A stretch of DNA of 64,000 nt from Flavobacteriaceae bacterium. GTDB lineage: Bacteria > Bacteroidota > Bacteroidia > Flavobacteriales > Flavobacteriaceae. Numbering within the stretch: position 1 is the stretch's first letter; each line of letters begins with the position of its first letter. The stretch covers positions 62,001-126,000 of the forward strand of contig JABABD010000022.1 in NCBI GenBank assembly GCA_014238425.1, given 5' to 3'. Below the pieces are notes generated by a model that searched no databases, was not told the DNA's origin, and saw only the letters and a list, made by a program, of their open reading frames with translations. This document shows positions 25,558-33,907 of the stretch, one piece after another. The position numbers and the translations under genes were made by a program.

Positions 25558-26859
25558 TCAATTTTTTACACGTATAGTAGCCGTATAATATTCAGACATA
25601 CCATTCCTACTATCAGGCCATGTAACAATGAATTCGCCTTTTTTATTGGATACAAACCCCAAATAGTCTCCTCCTTCTGGGTAGCGTTTAGCGCCCCACT
25701 TATTTTTTTCTATCTTAGAGCAAGATAGTTTTGATGATACTTTTTTAGGTGTTAAAAATGTTTTGCCTCCATCTAAAGAAGCTGCATAGTGCAAATTGGA
25801 ACAATTTTCATTTAAATCATCATTTAGATCTTTCCAAACCATACCAATAACCCCTTCATTATTTACAGTAACCTGCGGTATTCCTGTAAAAGCATTTCTA
25901 TCGAGTCGCTTTTGTTTTCCATATTTTCTTATCTCCATAGCTGGTGTCCAAGAGACTCCTTTGGTATTAGAATAATGAAAAAATATAGAATTGGTTTTAG
26001 AGTTAGAACAGGTATAATAAAAGTTATCTTTAAAGTCTTTAGAAGAATCATCTTTAGCAAAAACTCCAAAACCCAATCCACATGATTCACTAACAAATAG
26101 TGGAGTTCCAAAGCCTTTTTCAGGTTCAAATGATATTATCCATGTTGGCCTAGTTTCCAAATTATCATACTTACCTCCTCTTCTTTTTCCATTAATTGAG
26201 GGTCGTCCAAAAGTTATAAAAGGTATTACAAGTTTTCCATTATAAACAATTGGAGTTAATGTATTGCTTGACAGGTTACTAAATACATATGTATTAGAAT
26301 TATTAAAAGTCACCCCATCATCTTCAGAATAATTTACATATATATATTTTCCTTTAATAGAAACTATATAAATTCTATTGTTTTCAGCATCTAGTACCAT
26401 GGTTTGGTGATCATGATATTCACCAAGATCTGCAACTTGTTTCCATGACTCACCATTATTTATTGATCTAAAAACAAACAAGTTATCTAATCCTAAAGCT
26501 GTTGTTAGTAAAGCTCCTTTTTGAGTAATAATGCCCCAGGGATCAGCAGCTTCTGGCACATCCAGCATTTGCGTATGTTTCCATGTACCACCACCGTCTG
26601 TCGATACTGAAACAAAATTTCCGTATTTTGAATCATCTTTAGTATTAATGAACATACCTGATAAAAGCAATCTATTGCCATTGTTAGGATCTATAGATAA
26701 ATGATGTTCGAAAAGAGCTTTGTCTTGTAACTTAAGATCTAATTTTGATTCCTTTAAAACCTCAATATTTTGTCCATAATTAACTTGAGTTGAAACTACA
26801 AAACAGAAGGAGTATATATATATAAAATATCTAAATTTTAAAATATTAGCGTTGTTCAT
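25558..26859 (-). CDS. Exported BNR-repeat (sialidase-like) propeller protein
   Basis: A 433-residue protein with a signal peptide (ending NYGQ at about residue 30). At least five Asp-box hairpins are visible: VSTDGGGTWKH, RSINNGESWKQ, YSEDDGVTFNN, YSNTKGVSWTP and ASLDGGKTFLT. These mark a six-bladed beta-propeller of the sialidase/BNR superfamily. An Asp-box propeller may be a sialidase, another glycosidase or merely a binding scaffold. I cannot place the arginine triad of true sialidases with confidence. It stands in the row of minus-strand exported proteins. Confidence 0.78.
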   Translation of the reverse strand: MNNANILKFRYFIYIYSFCFVVSTQVNYGQNIEVLKESKLDLKLQDKALFEHHLSIDPNNGNRLLLSGMFINTKDDSKYGNFVSVSTDGGGTWKHTQMLDVPEAADPWGIITQKGALLTTALGLDNLFVFRSINNGESWKQVADLGEYHDHQTMVLDAENNRIYIVSIKGKYIYVNYSEDDGVTFNNSNTYVFSNLSSNTLTPIVYNGKLVIPFITFGRPSINGKRRGGKYDNLETRPTWIISFEPEKGFGTPLFVSESCGLGFGVFAKDDSSKDFKDNFYYTCSNSKTNSIFFHYSNTKGVSWTPAMEIRKYGKQKRLDRNAFTGIPQVTVNNEGVIGMVWKDLNDDLNENCSNLHYAASLDGGKTFLTPKKVSSKLSCSKIEKNKWGAKRYPEGGDYLGFVSNKKGEFIVTWPDSRNGMSEYYTATIRVKN

Positions 26860-26984
26860 TACTATTAGAAATAATTATTTGATTGTCTTTTAGATTCGAT
26901 ACTCTCTTCCGATTCCATCATTTTTCGTTTTTCGCACCCCTTTGTCAAGAAAATAATTAACGAAGCAAGGACAAAAAAACTTCA

Positions 26985-28193
26985 TCATCTGTTTAATTTT
27001 CCTTTTGTGTCGTCTGGTGATATTAAGAATAAATCATAACTCTTCAACTCCCAAGCTGTCCCTTCATCAACAGTAATTTCGCCAGCTTCAAGTTGTTTCC
27101 TTAACGGACGAAGGTCGATAAGCGTCCATTGATCTCTTTTTCCCATCTGCATTAAAAAACTAGTCTTTTTCCAACCCTTTTTTTCAATTTGGTCATTCCC
27201 ATTTTTATAACGCCAAACGTGACGTATCGACAGAAACCCTGTACTATTAACTTTAGCTTTTTCATGTAAATGCTTGCCAACATCATATCTCCCATATTGT
27301 GAGTTCCCATGTGTTAAATGTACGCCTCCAAGTTTTACCAAAACTTTTGGCAATTGTTGTTTACGTTCTACTATACCATAAAGACTATCAAACTTCTTTC
27401 TCATATATTTTGCACGCGCATTACTCCCTCCTTTTCCATTTAAAAAACGACAATAAATTTTCCAAGAATTTTTAATCTCAGTTATATATATCGCAAGCTC
27501 TTCATCAGAATCTATTAATGAGAAAAAGTGTTGTGTATTTGGCTCATTCAATAGCCAACAAAGCTTAGCATCTCCAGAAACTTTATCTTTAAAAGCAACT
27601 TTACTTATAGTTTTTCTACTTTTTTCGTAAGCCTTTTTAATTTCTGGAGTTTTGATTTTAACTCTATCAAAAAGTTCATCAATATGCATGACATATGAGA
27701 ATTCATATTCTCTATCTATACCCCAAAGATTGAATCCTTGTCTGGAAGCTTCTTCAATAAAAAGAGCATCTGCTTTTTTATCTACAAAAATGAAAGGTAT
27801 AAATGGAAAAGAATTTTTTCCATATTTTACATTGTATCTCTTAAGATTTTTTGAAGCCTCTATAGGTTCTTTTGATAAGCGTTCTATAATATCTGCTGAA
27901 TGTGCTCCAATTTCTAATGCAAAATTAGAATAGCCTTCTTCTTTTAATAGTTTTAAAAAAGCAGTGGTAAAATAACTAAGTTGTTGCGATTGATGTACTT
28001 CTGCAATTCCAATATATTGGTTTTTCTGAGCCTCATCTTTAAAAAACAAAGACATTTCTTCAGAAATTCCATTCTCTTGATCAAGAGTAAAGTAGTTGGT
28101 AAACGACAGTACATCATCTACCGTTAATTGTTTTTGTGCAAATAACGGTAGAGCCGTTAAAACAACCAATAATACAAATACACTCTTCTTCAT
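26985..28193 (-). CDS. Exported EreA/ChaN-like protein (b)
   Basis: A 402-residue protein with a signal peptide (residues 1-20, ending LFAQ). Superfamily motifs are AEVHQSQQ (Glu65, His67), ALEIGAHSADII, LWGIDREY (157-163), NARAKYM (258-264) and LVKLGGVHLTHG (His292, His295). It shares the two middle motifs with the protein at 21157, so they are paralogs, though diverged. An inverted repeat lies 56 bases upstream of the ATG, identical in type to those upstream of the AraC regulators, which links this gene to them. 26860-26984 upstream of the next gene holds nothing I recognise. Confidence 0.78.
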   Translation of the reverse strand: MKKSVFVLLVVLTALPLFAQKQLTVDDVLSFTNYFTLDQENGISEEMSLFFKDEAQKNQYIGIAEVHQSQQLSYFTTAFLKLLKEEGYSNFALEIGAHSADIIERLSKEPIEASKNLKRYNVKYGKNSFPFIPFIFVDKKADALFIEEASRQGFNLWGIDREYEFSYVMHIDELFDRVKIKTPEIKKAYEKSRKTISKVAFKDKVSGDAKLCWLLNEPNTQHFFSLIDSDEELAIYITEIKNSWKIYCRFLNGKGGSNARAKYMRKKFDSLYGIVERKQQLPKVLVKLGGVHLTHGNSQYGRYDVGKHLHEKAKVNSTGFLSIRHVWRYKNGNDQIEKKGWKKTSFLMQMGKRDQWTLIDLRPLRKQLEAGEITVDEGTAWELKSYDLFLISPDDTKGKLNR

Positions 28194-28249
28194 TATACTA
28201 GATTCTGAAACGAAAGTATTTGTTTTCTATATTCTTACTAAATATTTAA

Positions 28250-28273
28250 TGTCTCAAAAGTATAGGTGAGACA
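28250..28273 (-). promoter_or_regulatory. Inverted-repeat operator, copy C, upstream of EreA-like gene (b)
   Basis: TGTCTCA (28250-28256), 10 bases, TGAGACA (28267-28273): perfect half-sites. On the minus strand it is followed after 31 bases by TACTTTCG (28211-28218), one mismatch from TAnnTTTG. That spacing equals copy A relative to its box. Confidence 0.7.
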
Positions 28274-28283
28274 CTTTATCAAC

Positions 28284-29597
28284 TTAATTCTTTTTTTGAA
28301 TCATTTCCCATGCCCAATCAATAGTTTGTCGACTTATTTTATCTTCCCATTTACCAGGTTTAAAATTAAAGCTATTTTCATAGTCAGGATGAATAGTACT
28401 CCAATGGTCTAAATCTTTATATTTATATAATTCATGATCTTTATGGCCTTGACTATCTAGAACATACATAATCATGTCGTTATCATTTTCTGTCATGATC
28501 CAATCGTTAGTTCCCCATCTAACTCGAACTGGAACCTTTAAATTCTCCCATTCTTTTGCAAAATTAAAATCTTGGACTTGATGATAATATTTCATGGACC
28601 TACCATACATATAATTTAGGCCTTGCCTATGATATTGAGCATAGGTTGGATTATCTTTCAATATTGATTCAAAACTTTTCTTCTTAATTAACATTTCATA
28701 ATATAATGGAATGTATACGGTATTCATTAATCTATAAATATCTTCCTGGGATTTTCCTTCAATTTCAAGAATTCGCCGTTCTATTTCTAACATATGCTCA
28801 TACCAAGACTTAAAAAAAGTACCATCAGAGATCACACCGCTCAGCTTATATTTATTTGCCAAATATGGTGCTAGAGCGCTTCCCATGCTATTACCATATA
28901 TTATTATTTGATTTGAATTAACGTATGGCTTAGCTTTTAAATGCTTTAGTGCACTTTCATAACCATTCAGTTCTGTTTCGAAATCTACTTTTCCGCAATC
29001 ACCTTCACTATCACCTACTCCTGGTTTTTCAATACGGTATAATACCATGTTTGATTTTTCTGCTAGATCGTTAATAAGCTTAACCCAATTATTGCTTCTT
29101 CCTGAATATTTTTCTACGGAAGAACAACTTAAGCCTTGAACCAAGAATATTGCTGGTAAATTAGTTTTACCCTTAGGTTTTGTTATTATTACGCGTTGTC
29201 TAATACCATAATCATTGACTATTGATTCGTAATGAGTTTCTAAACCTTTATATTCTTCAAAAGGCAATGCATTTAGCTGAGCTTCCGTTGAAAAAACCTC
29301 CACGCCTCTTTTTATGACTAAATTGGTTTTTTGGTTTGCCCTTATCGAGTATAATACACCATTCCAATCTACTGATGACACAAGATTTCTATCATTCACT
29401 TTTAATATAATGTCGTTTTCTTGAAGTCCAATAGCTTTAAGTGGCGAATTCTCTCTAAATGAAATGATCTTTGCTCCGGGAATCCCGTTTTTGGGAGTTT
29501 CAATTCTAGCCTCAAATGATGCTCTTCTTTCTAGATCCTGTGCTTTTATAATACCAATCGTCATTAAAAAAGCAAATAAGGTGATTCTTGTTTTCAT
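28284..29597 (-). CDS. Secreted PDZ-domain alpha/beta hydrolase
   Basis: A 437-residue protein with a signal peptide (ending IKAQ at residue 20). A PDZ-like domain follows (about 30-105: GIPGAKIISFRENSPLKAIGLQENDIILKVNDR), then an alpha/beta hydrolase. The nucleophile elbow is GNSMGS with Ser237, the acid Asp365 is in RWGTNDWIM, and the catalytic His398 is in KDLDHWSTIH. FLVQGLSCSS fits the oxyanion strand. PDZ-hydrolase fusions of this type may be peptidases or esterases. It is the first gene of the minus-strand block and is divergent from the LytTR regulator at 29711. Confidence 0.83.
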   Translation of the reverse strand: MKTRITLFAFLMTIGIIKAQDLERRASFEARIETPKNGIPGAKIISFRENSPLKAIGLQENDIILKVNDRNLVSSVDWNGVLYSIRANQKTNLVIKRGVEVFSTEAQLNALPFEEYKGLETHYESIVNDYGIRQRVIITKPKGKTNLPAIFLVQGLSCSSVEKYSGRSNNWVKLINDLAEKSNMVLYRIEKPGVGDSEGDCGKVDFETELNGYESALKHLKAKPYVNSNQIIIYGNSMGSALAPYLANKYKLSGVISDGTFFKSWYEHMLEIERRILEIEGKSQEDIYRLMNTVYIPLYYEMLIKKKSFESILKDNPTYAQYHRQGLNYMYGRSMKYYHQVQDFNFAKEWENLKVPVRVRWGTNDWIMTENDNDMIMYVLDSQGHKDHELYKYKDLDHWSTIHPDYENSFNFKPGKWEDKISRQTIDWAWEMIQKKN

Positions 29598-29710
29598 AGT
29601 TTTAAAATTTTTGACTAAACTAGATAAACACTGTTACTCCCAATTAATATTTATACAAAACTCATTGAATTTTATTTGTAATCCACTATTAAAATGACTT
29701 GTTTTGAAAC

Positions 29711-30464
29711 ATGGTTAATTATTGGTATAAAAATTATAAAGTTTTATTTCATGTCATCTTTTGGATTTTGTATTACATCTTATTCAGTTTACTATGGGTA
29801 AGGAACAATGACTACAAAACTTCTTTTTATTTAGAATTCATCTTATTACCAATGCGCATTTTTGCTGTTTATTTTACTATCCGCTTTTTAATTCCAAAAT
29901 ATTTATTAGAGCGAAAAATATGGTGGTTTATAGTTAGTTATTGTTTGTTTATCTTATTAGTTGGTTGTGCACAACAAACTTTCACATATTTTTTCTTCGA
30001 AAATCAGGATACGCTAAACTCTAATTCGCTTTTTAACTTAAGGCAAATCATTAGACCCATGGTACTTGTAAATAGTACAGTTTTCTTTTTATCATCCATC
30101 TATATATTGCAATTATACTATAAGGAAAAGGACAAGAACTCAACACAAGATCAGGATGATTACTTAGAGCTTAAATCTAACAGAAGAACTTACAGGATTA
30201 ACCCGAATGATATATTTTATATAGAAGGATTAGGAAATTATGTGAACTATATTATGAAAAATGACAATAAAATAACTGTGTATCAAAGTTTAAAAGATTG
30301 TTTAATTTCCTTAAAAGGTAATTTCATACAAACACAAAAATCTTATATTGTAAATAAAGACCATATTCAATCTTATAATTCGGAAAGCATTGAAACTACT
30401 TAAGGGTCAGTTTATTCCTATTGGAAAACACTTTAACATAGACTTATTGAAAAAAGATCTTTAG
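29711..30464 (+). pseudogene. Membrane LytTR regulator gene with a C-terminal frameshift
   Basis: Four membrane helices (about residues 8-130) precede a LytTR DNA-binding domain from about 147: YLELKSNRRTYRINPNDIFYIEGLGNYVNY, then LKGNFIQTQKSYIVNKDHI. The frame stops at 30401-30403 after SIETT, cutting off the last strands of the domain. In the +1 frame from 30396 the missing end is present: LLKGQFIPIGKHFNIDLLKKDL, up to TAG at 30462-30464. LytTR domains normally end in a P-I-G-x segment like this one. One extra A in the AAA at 30393-30395 would explain the shift. The protein is probably non-functional or a sequencing error is present. Confidence 0.75.
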
Positions 30465-30470
30465 ATGTTT

Positions 30471-31451
30471 TTATTCAGGAAAGCCGTTTATGGATAAAGT
30501 TTCCAATTCATTTTTCTCATTCTCAAAAATCAAGAATGCCTTGAGCTCTCTATGATGCTTTAAAAATGTCTTTACTTTATCTATTCCCATTGCCTTAAAG
30601 GCAGTCGCATAAGCATCTGCGGTCATACAATCACTTGCTATTACTGATATACTTAAAAGATTTGTCTTACTAGGGTATCCTGTCTTGGTATCGATAATAT
30701 GGGCATAACGATTTCCATTTTCGTCTATCTTAAACTTCCTATATGTCCCAGAAGTGGCCATAGATACATCTTTTATTGAAATGGCCTTTAGAACCGATTG
30801 TTCTCCATCAAAACGTGGTTGATCTATTCCAACTTTCCAAAGTCCTTCCTTTTCGATGTTCATGCCCTTAGCTCTGAGCTCTCCTCCAATTTCAACTAAA
30901 TAATTCTCCACTCTCTGTGACTCCAAAAATTCTGCAATGACATCTACAGCATAGCCTTTAGCAATAGCATTAAAATCTAAAAATGTATTTGAATCTTTCT
31001 TCATGACTAAATTTTGAGATACATAAATTTTATCTATCCCAACAGAATTCATGAGGCTATCAATTTTCAAACTATCTAAATTAGCTATTTTGCCTTCTGG
31101 ACCAAAATCCCAAGCATTGACTACGGCTCCAATGGTAGGGTCAAAAGCGCCATTAGTCATTCTATGAACGTTTCGTGAACTTCTCAATACATTGATAAAA
31201 TGCGTGTCGGGTTGCGTCGCTTCATTGGCATTGATTTTTGAAATTATTGAACTCTCAATATATGTAGACATGGATGCGTTGATCTCATAAAAAATATTGT
31301 CGAATTCAGACTGATAATTTCTTTCTGATTGCTTATGGTATTGAATGGAATACGACGTTCCAAATATGGGTCCTGAAACCTTGATATTCTCATTCTTTTG
31401 ACAAGACCATAAAAAAGCTAACATTAATATTAGTGAAATTATTTTTCTCAT
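30471..31451 (-). CDS. apbE: FAD:protein FMN transferase
   Basis: A 326-residue lipoprotein (Cys17 in LWSCQK) of the ApbE family. It transfers FMN from FAD onto a Thr of target proteins, in this window most likely NqrB and NqrC. Family motifs are NGAFDPTIGAVVNAWDFG, LDFNAIAKGYAVD, EIGGELRAKG, ATSGTYRKF, HIIDTKTGYP and CMTADAYATA. Length is normal. It starts three bases after the small gene at 31454, in the same direction as the nqr operon 7 kb away. Mg2+ and FAD binding occurs on the periplasmic side. Confidence 0.94.
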   Translation of the reverse strand: MRKIISLILMLAFLWSCQKNENIKVSGPIFGTSYSIQYHKQSERNYQSEFDNIFYEINASMSTYIESSIISKINANEATQPDTHFINVLRSSRNVHRMTNGAFDPTIGAVVNAWDFGPEGKIANLDSLKIDSLMNSVGIDKIYVSQNLVMKKDSNTFLDFNAIAKGYAVDVIAEFLESQRVENYLVEIGGELRAKGMNIEKEGLWKVGIDQPRFDGEQSVLKAISIKDVSMATSGTYRKFKIDENGNRYAHIIDTKTGYPSKTNLLSISVIASDCMTADAYATAFKAMGIDKVKTFLKHHRELKAFLIFENEKNELETLSINGFPE

Positions 31452-31453
31452 AA

Positions 31454-31831
31454 TTAGTTCAAATTATCTTCAATGATTTGAATGCCTTCATACTCCAACA
31501 CATAATCCTCGTTTAAATATATTGGCAGTTTTTCATCTTCAGCATTTGCCAAACCAACTCCTGCATACAATACTTTAGCATCTTTCTCTCTTGCATGATT
31601 CTTGAAAGTTTCCATCCAAACCACATCGTAATTACTAGGATTATCAGGCAGAAGAACAGCTTTAACTAACACAAAAAAGTATTGACTATTCTTATCTATA
31701 CAAACAAATTGTGGGTGCTTTTTTAATTTACTATTTATAGCTACAAATTCGAAACCACGCTCTTCTAAATCCTTACCAACATGATTCATTGCAAGGTTAT
31801 GTAATTCCTGTTCTGTAAGAGGTTTGCTCAT
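31454..31831 (-). CDS. Small conserved protein often misnamed NqrF
   Basis: A 125-residue protein without signal or membrane segment: LTEQELHNLAMNHVGKDLEERGFEFVAIN, then QYFFVLVKAVLLPDNPSNYD and KVLYAGVGLANAEDEKLP. I recall close relatives beside apbE in Flavobacteriia, sometimes annotated as a Na+-NQR subunit F although no flavin or iron-sulfur motif is present. The fold could be a restriction-endonuclease-like alpha/beta domain, but this is speculation. It ends two bases before apbE, so they are cotranscribed. A role in assembly of the NQR flavin centres is suggested only by position. Confidence 0.8.
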   Translation of the reverse strand: MSKPLTEQELHNLAMNHVGKDLEERGFEFVAINSKLKKHPQFVCIDKNSQYFFVLVKAVLLPDNPSNYDVVWMETFKNHAREKDAKVLYAGVGLANAEDEKLPIYLNEDYVLEYEGIQIIEDNLN

Positions 31832-31835
31832 AGTG

Positions 31836-31843
31836 CAAAAATA
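31836..31843 (-). promoter_or_regulatory. -7 promoter box for the small gene and apbE
   Basis: On the minus strand the bases read TATTTTTG, a TAnnTTTG match, ending four bases before the ATG at 31831. Transcription would start at or near the ATG, so the message may be leaderless, as for tatA. A TTG lies 14 bases upstream of the box. Confidence 0.5.
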
Positions 31844-31904
31844 CGATAATCGTAAATCAATTGATCTCCTTTTTGTATCTTGAAGATAGAAAATCTCTTA
31901 TACT

Positions 31905-32375
31905 ATGAAAATCTCCAATCGTTTAGAACATGCTACAAAAAAATTATATGACGCATTTCAAAACGATACACTTCACCCTGAATGTTCAAAGCAATGTGCA
32001 GTAGGTAATATTTGTAACAATACTGATTCTTGGAAACACTTTAGTGATAGGCACGGCTCTACAAAACTCAACTATGTAGGATTGGTCAATCAGAATTTTG
32101 GAAAAACATTTTACGGCTATACTCCTTTAGAATTACTTAAGATTGAAGCGCTATTTTTAAAAGCTTGTGGATATAGTATTCCGTTAGATTATAGAGGCAT
32201 CAGACCACAAAACCCCACTGAAAAAAATATTCTTTTTAATGGTCTTTCTGAAGTAATTGCTTTCTTGTGTAAACTTGATAATGTTAACAATGTGATGGAT
32301 TACTCCAAATTATTTGAATTTAAAAATCAGGAATCTTCAGATGAATCCGCATTACTTGAAACGAACAAACTTTGA
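31905..32375 (+). CDS. Conserved flavobacterial protein with a Cys cluster
   Basis: A 156-residue cytoplasmic-looking protein. A cysteine-rich stretch near the N-terminus (HPECSKQCAVGNICN) has three Cys in 11 residues, with a fourth in KACGYS at about residue 85. SWKHFSDRHGSTKLNYVGLVNQNFGK and NVMDYSKLFEF are other strongly patterned parts. I recall close relatives in Flavobacteriaceae near nqr or apbE genes but no established function. The Cys spacing could bind a metal. The gene is convergent with the DUF4846 gene and overlaps it by 24 bases; it lies divergently from the small gene at 31454. Confidence 0.72.
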   Translation: MKISNRLEHATKKLYDAFQNDTLHPECSKQCAVGNICNNTDSWKHFSDRHGSTKLNYVGLVNQNFGKTFYGYTPLELLKIEALFLKACGYSIPLDYRGIRPQNPTEKNILFNGLSEVIAFLCKLDNVNNVMDYSKLFEFKNQESSDESALLETNKL

Positions 32376-33212
32376 GTCGGCAAACGTAAATCCAGGAACA
32401 GAAATTTCTGAGTTCATCTTTAAGCTATACCAAGGAGAATTATCTAAATTTTCAAAGTTCTTCAACAAATGAACACTTTGTGCTGGCGTATTTCCTTGAA
32501 AAAGCAGATAACGCTTCTCTCCAACTTCATTCTTTATTTCATCAGCAATCATAACCACATGCCCTGGTGAGCCTCCAATAATAAGCATATCTCCTATTTG
32601 AAGCTTGTCTACCGTTGTTACCTGAGTTAACTCATTAAATAATGACAGGGTTCCAGAATAGTTAAAAATAAGATTCAAATAATTATAGAAACTATCTTTT
32701 GAATTGTTTTTTGTCGCTGTTTTACGAAATATTACTTTATTACCATTGATTTTTGGTCGAAATCCTTCTGCATATTTAGCCCATGAACAATAATCACCGC
32801 TCGTAAAATTGAAGCCTATCTTATCTTTTTGATTTGTATTCCAGAGATACTCACTTCGTATCCTAATAAGTGCGTCAGCACATTGCTGTAAGCCATTACT
32901 AGGCACAGGAATATCTAAAACTCCTATATGACCTTGTTGAAAGAAGTACGGATTACCATCATAATTAATGACTTTACTACCAAAACGCTTCAGCACATAA
33001 TTTCTAACATATTCTTGAAAAGATTCTTCTAGAACTGAATCTCTAATAAACCCTTCAGGTGCCTTTACTCGTGATGCGATAGTTAAGCCCTCTTTATTTA
33101 CATAGTTAGGCTTTACAATTACCGTTGCAACAGTTGCCTTTACAGGTTTGAACTGTATAACAACCAGTACGACGCCCAAAACAATGGCAATCGTAAATAA
33201 TAGCTTTTTCAT
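32352..33212 (-). CDS. DUF4846 exported protein
   Basis: A 286-residue protein with an N-terminal signal or anchor (residues 3-23). The rest matches DUF4846 of Bacteroidetes: FGSKVINYDGNPYF, GLQQCADALIRIRSEYLW, KIGFNFTSGDYCSWAKYAEGF and LIIGGSPGHVVMIADE, then LLFQGNTPAQSVHLLKN and SPWYSL. GGSPGHVVMI recalls the His strand of NlpC/P60-type peptidases, with a Cys (QQCADAL) earlier in the chain, so a peptidase role is possible but not established. It overlaps the convergent gene by 24 bases. Confidence 0.82.
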   Translation of the reverse strand: MKKLLFTIAIVLGVVLVVIQFKPVKATVATVIVKPNYVNKEGLTIASRVKAPEGFIRDSVLEESFQEYVRNYVLKRFGSKVINYDGNPYFFQQGHIGVLDIPVPSNGLQQCADALIRIRSEYLWNTNQKDKIGFNFTSGDYCSWAKYAEGFRPKINGNKVIFRKTATKNNSKDSFYNYLNLIFNYSGTLSLFNELTQVTTVDKLQIGDMLIIGGSPGHVVMIADEIKNEVGEKRYLLFQGNTPAQSVHLLKNFENLDNSPWYSLKMNSEISVPGFTFADSKFVRFK

Positions 33213-33264
33213 TCAGTTAAAACGAAAAAAAACAGCTCTTTCGTATTGTTTTAAGAATTTCAAA

Positions 33265-33798
33265 TCATAAAAACAGGCAAGTGGCATGCTCTCGAAGATA
33301 ATTTAAGGCCTTGGACATTTGATTCTCAACCGTTTTTATTGAAATATTCATGTCTTCTGCAATCTCTCTGTACTTCTTTTTTTCAAATTTAGATTTCATA
33401 AAAACAGCTTTACACTTAGGCGGTAGTTCATTAATAAGCTTATGCAATTTATTAACTTTTGCTTCTAATATATCATCATCGCTATAGACATCGTATAATA
33501 TATCCCATCGCAATGATTCTAAAAAATCCAATTTTATTTTTTCTTTTCTAATATGCTGTAGAAACTGATTATGACAAGATTTAAAAAGATAGTTTTTTAA
33601 AGATGACTCAATATTAATGGTTTTTCGATTTTCCCATAACTTAATCATAATATCCTGAACAATATCTTCAGATAATGCATAATCGTCACTCAACTTGTAA
33701 ATATAGTTACATAGCCAATTATAATACTTGTAAAATAAGGTTTTATAGGCTATTTCCTTTCCATCTTTCAAGTCATTTTTTAACTCTTTATCTGTCAT
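33265..33798 (-). CDS. ECF sigma-70 factor (FecI type)
   Basis: A 177-residue sigma factor. Region 2 is FYKYYNWLCNYIYKLSDDYALSEDIVQDIMIKLWE (about residues 22-56). Region 4 is ELPPKCKAVFMKSKFEKKKYREIAEDMNISIKTVENQMSKAL, which contains the helix-turn-helix that reads the -35 region. This is the Bacteroidetes FecI-like type, normally held by a FecR anti-sigma and released by a TonB receptor that senses a ligand. Here it is divergent from the fecR and receptor genes at 33908 and 35147, so the set can act as one signalling unit. Confidence 0.92.
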   Translation of the reverse strand: MTDKELKNDLKDGKEIAYKTLFYKYYNWLCNYIYKLSDDYALSEDIVQDIMIKLWENRKTINIESSLKNYLFKSCHNQFLQHIRKEKIKLDFLESLRWDILYDVYSDDDILEAKVNKLHKLINELPPKCKAVFMKSKFEKKKYREIAEDMNISIKTVENQMSKALNYLREHATCLFL

Positions 33799-33907
33799 TT
33801 TTATAAAAAAACTAGGTCAAATCTAATAATTTTTTAAAAATAATAGGGGTTTTTTATTAAAAGTGCATCTATAATACAAAGACAGTCTACTTTAACTAAA
33901 ATGTTTT

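Noticed and set aside
21157-28193. Calling the EreA-like genes macrolide resistance genes
   Set aside because: The motifs support only the superfamily. Macrolide esterase activity is not common to all members and nothing else here points to macrolides.
31454-31831. Naming the small gene next to apbE as NqrF
   Set aside because: A full-length nqrF with iron-sulfur and flavin domains is at 38653-39963, and the small protein has none of these motifs.
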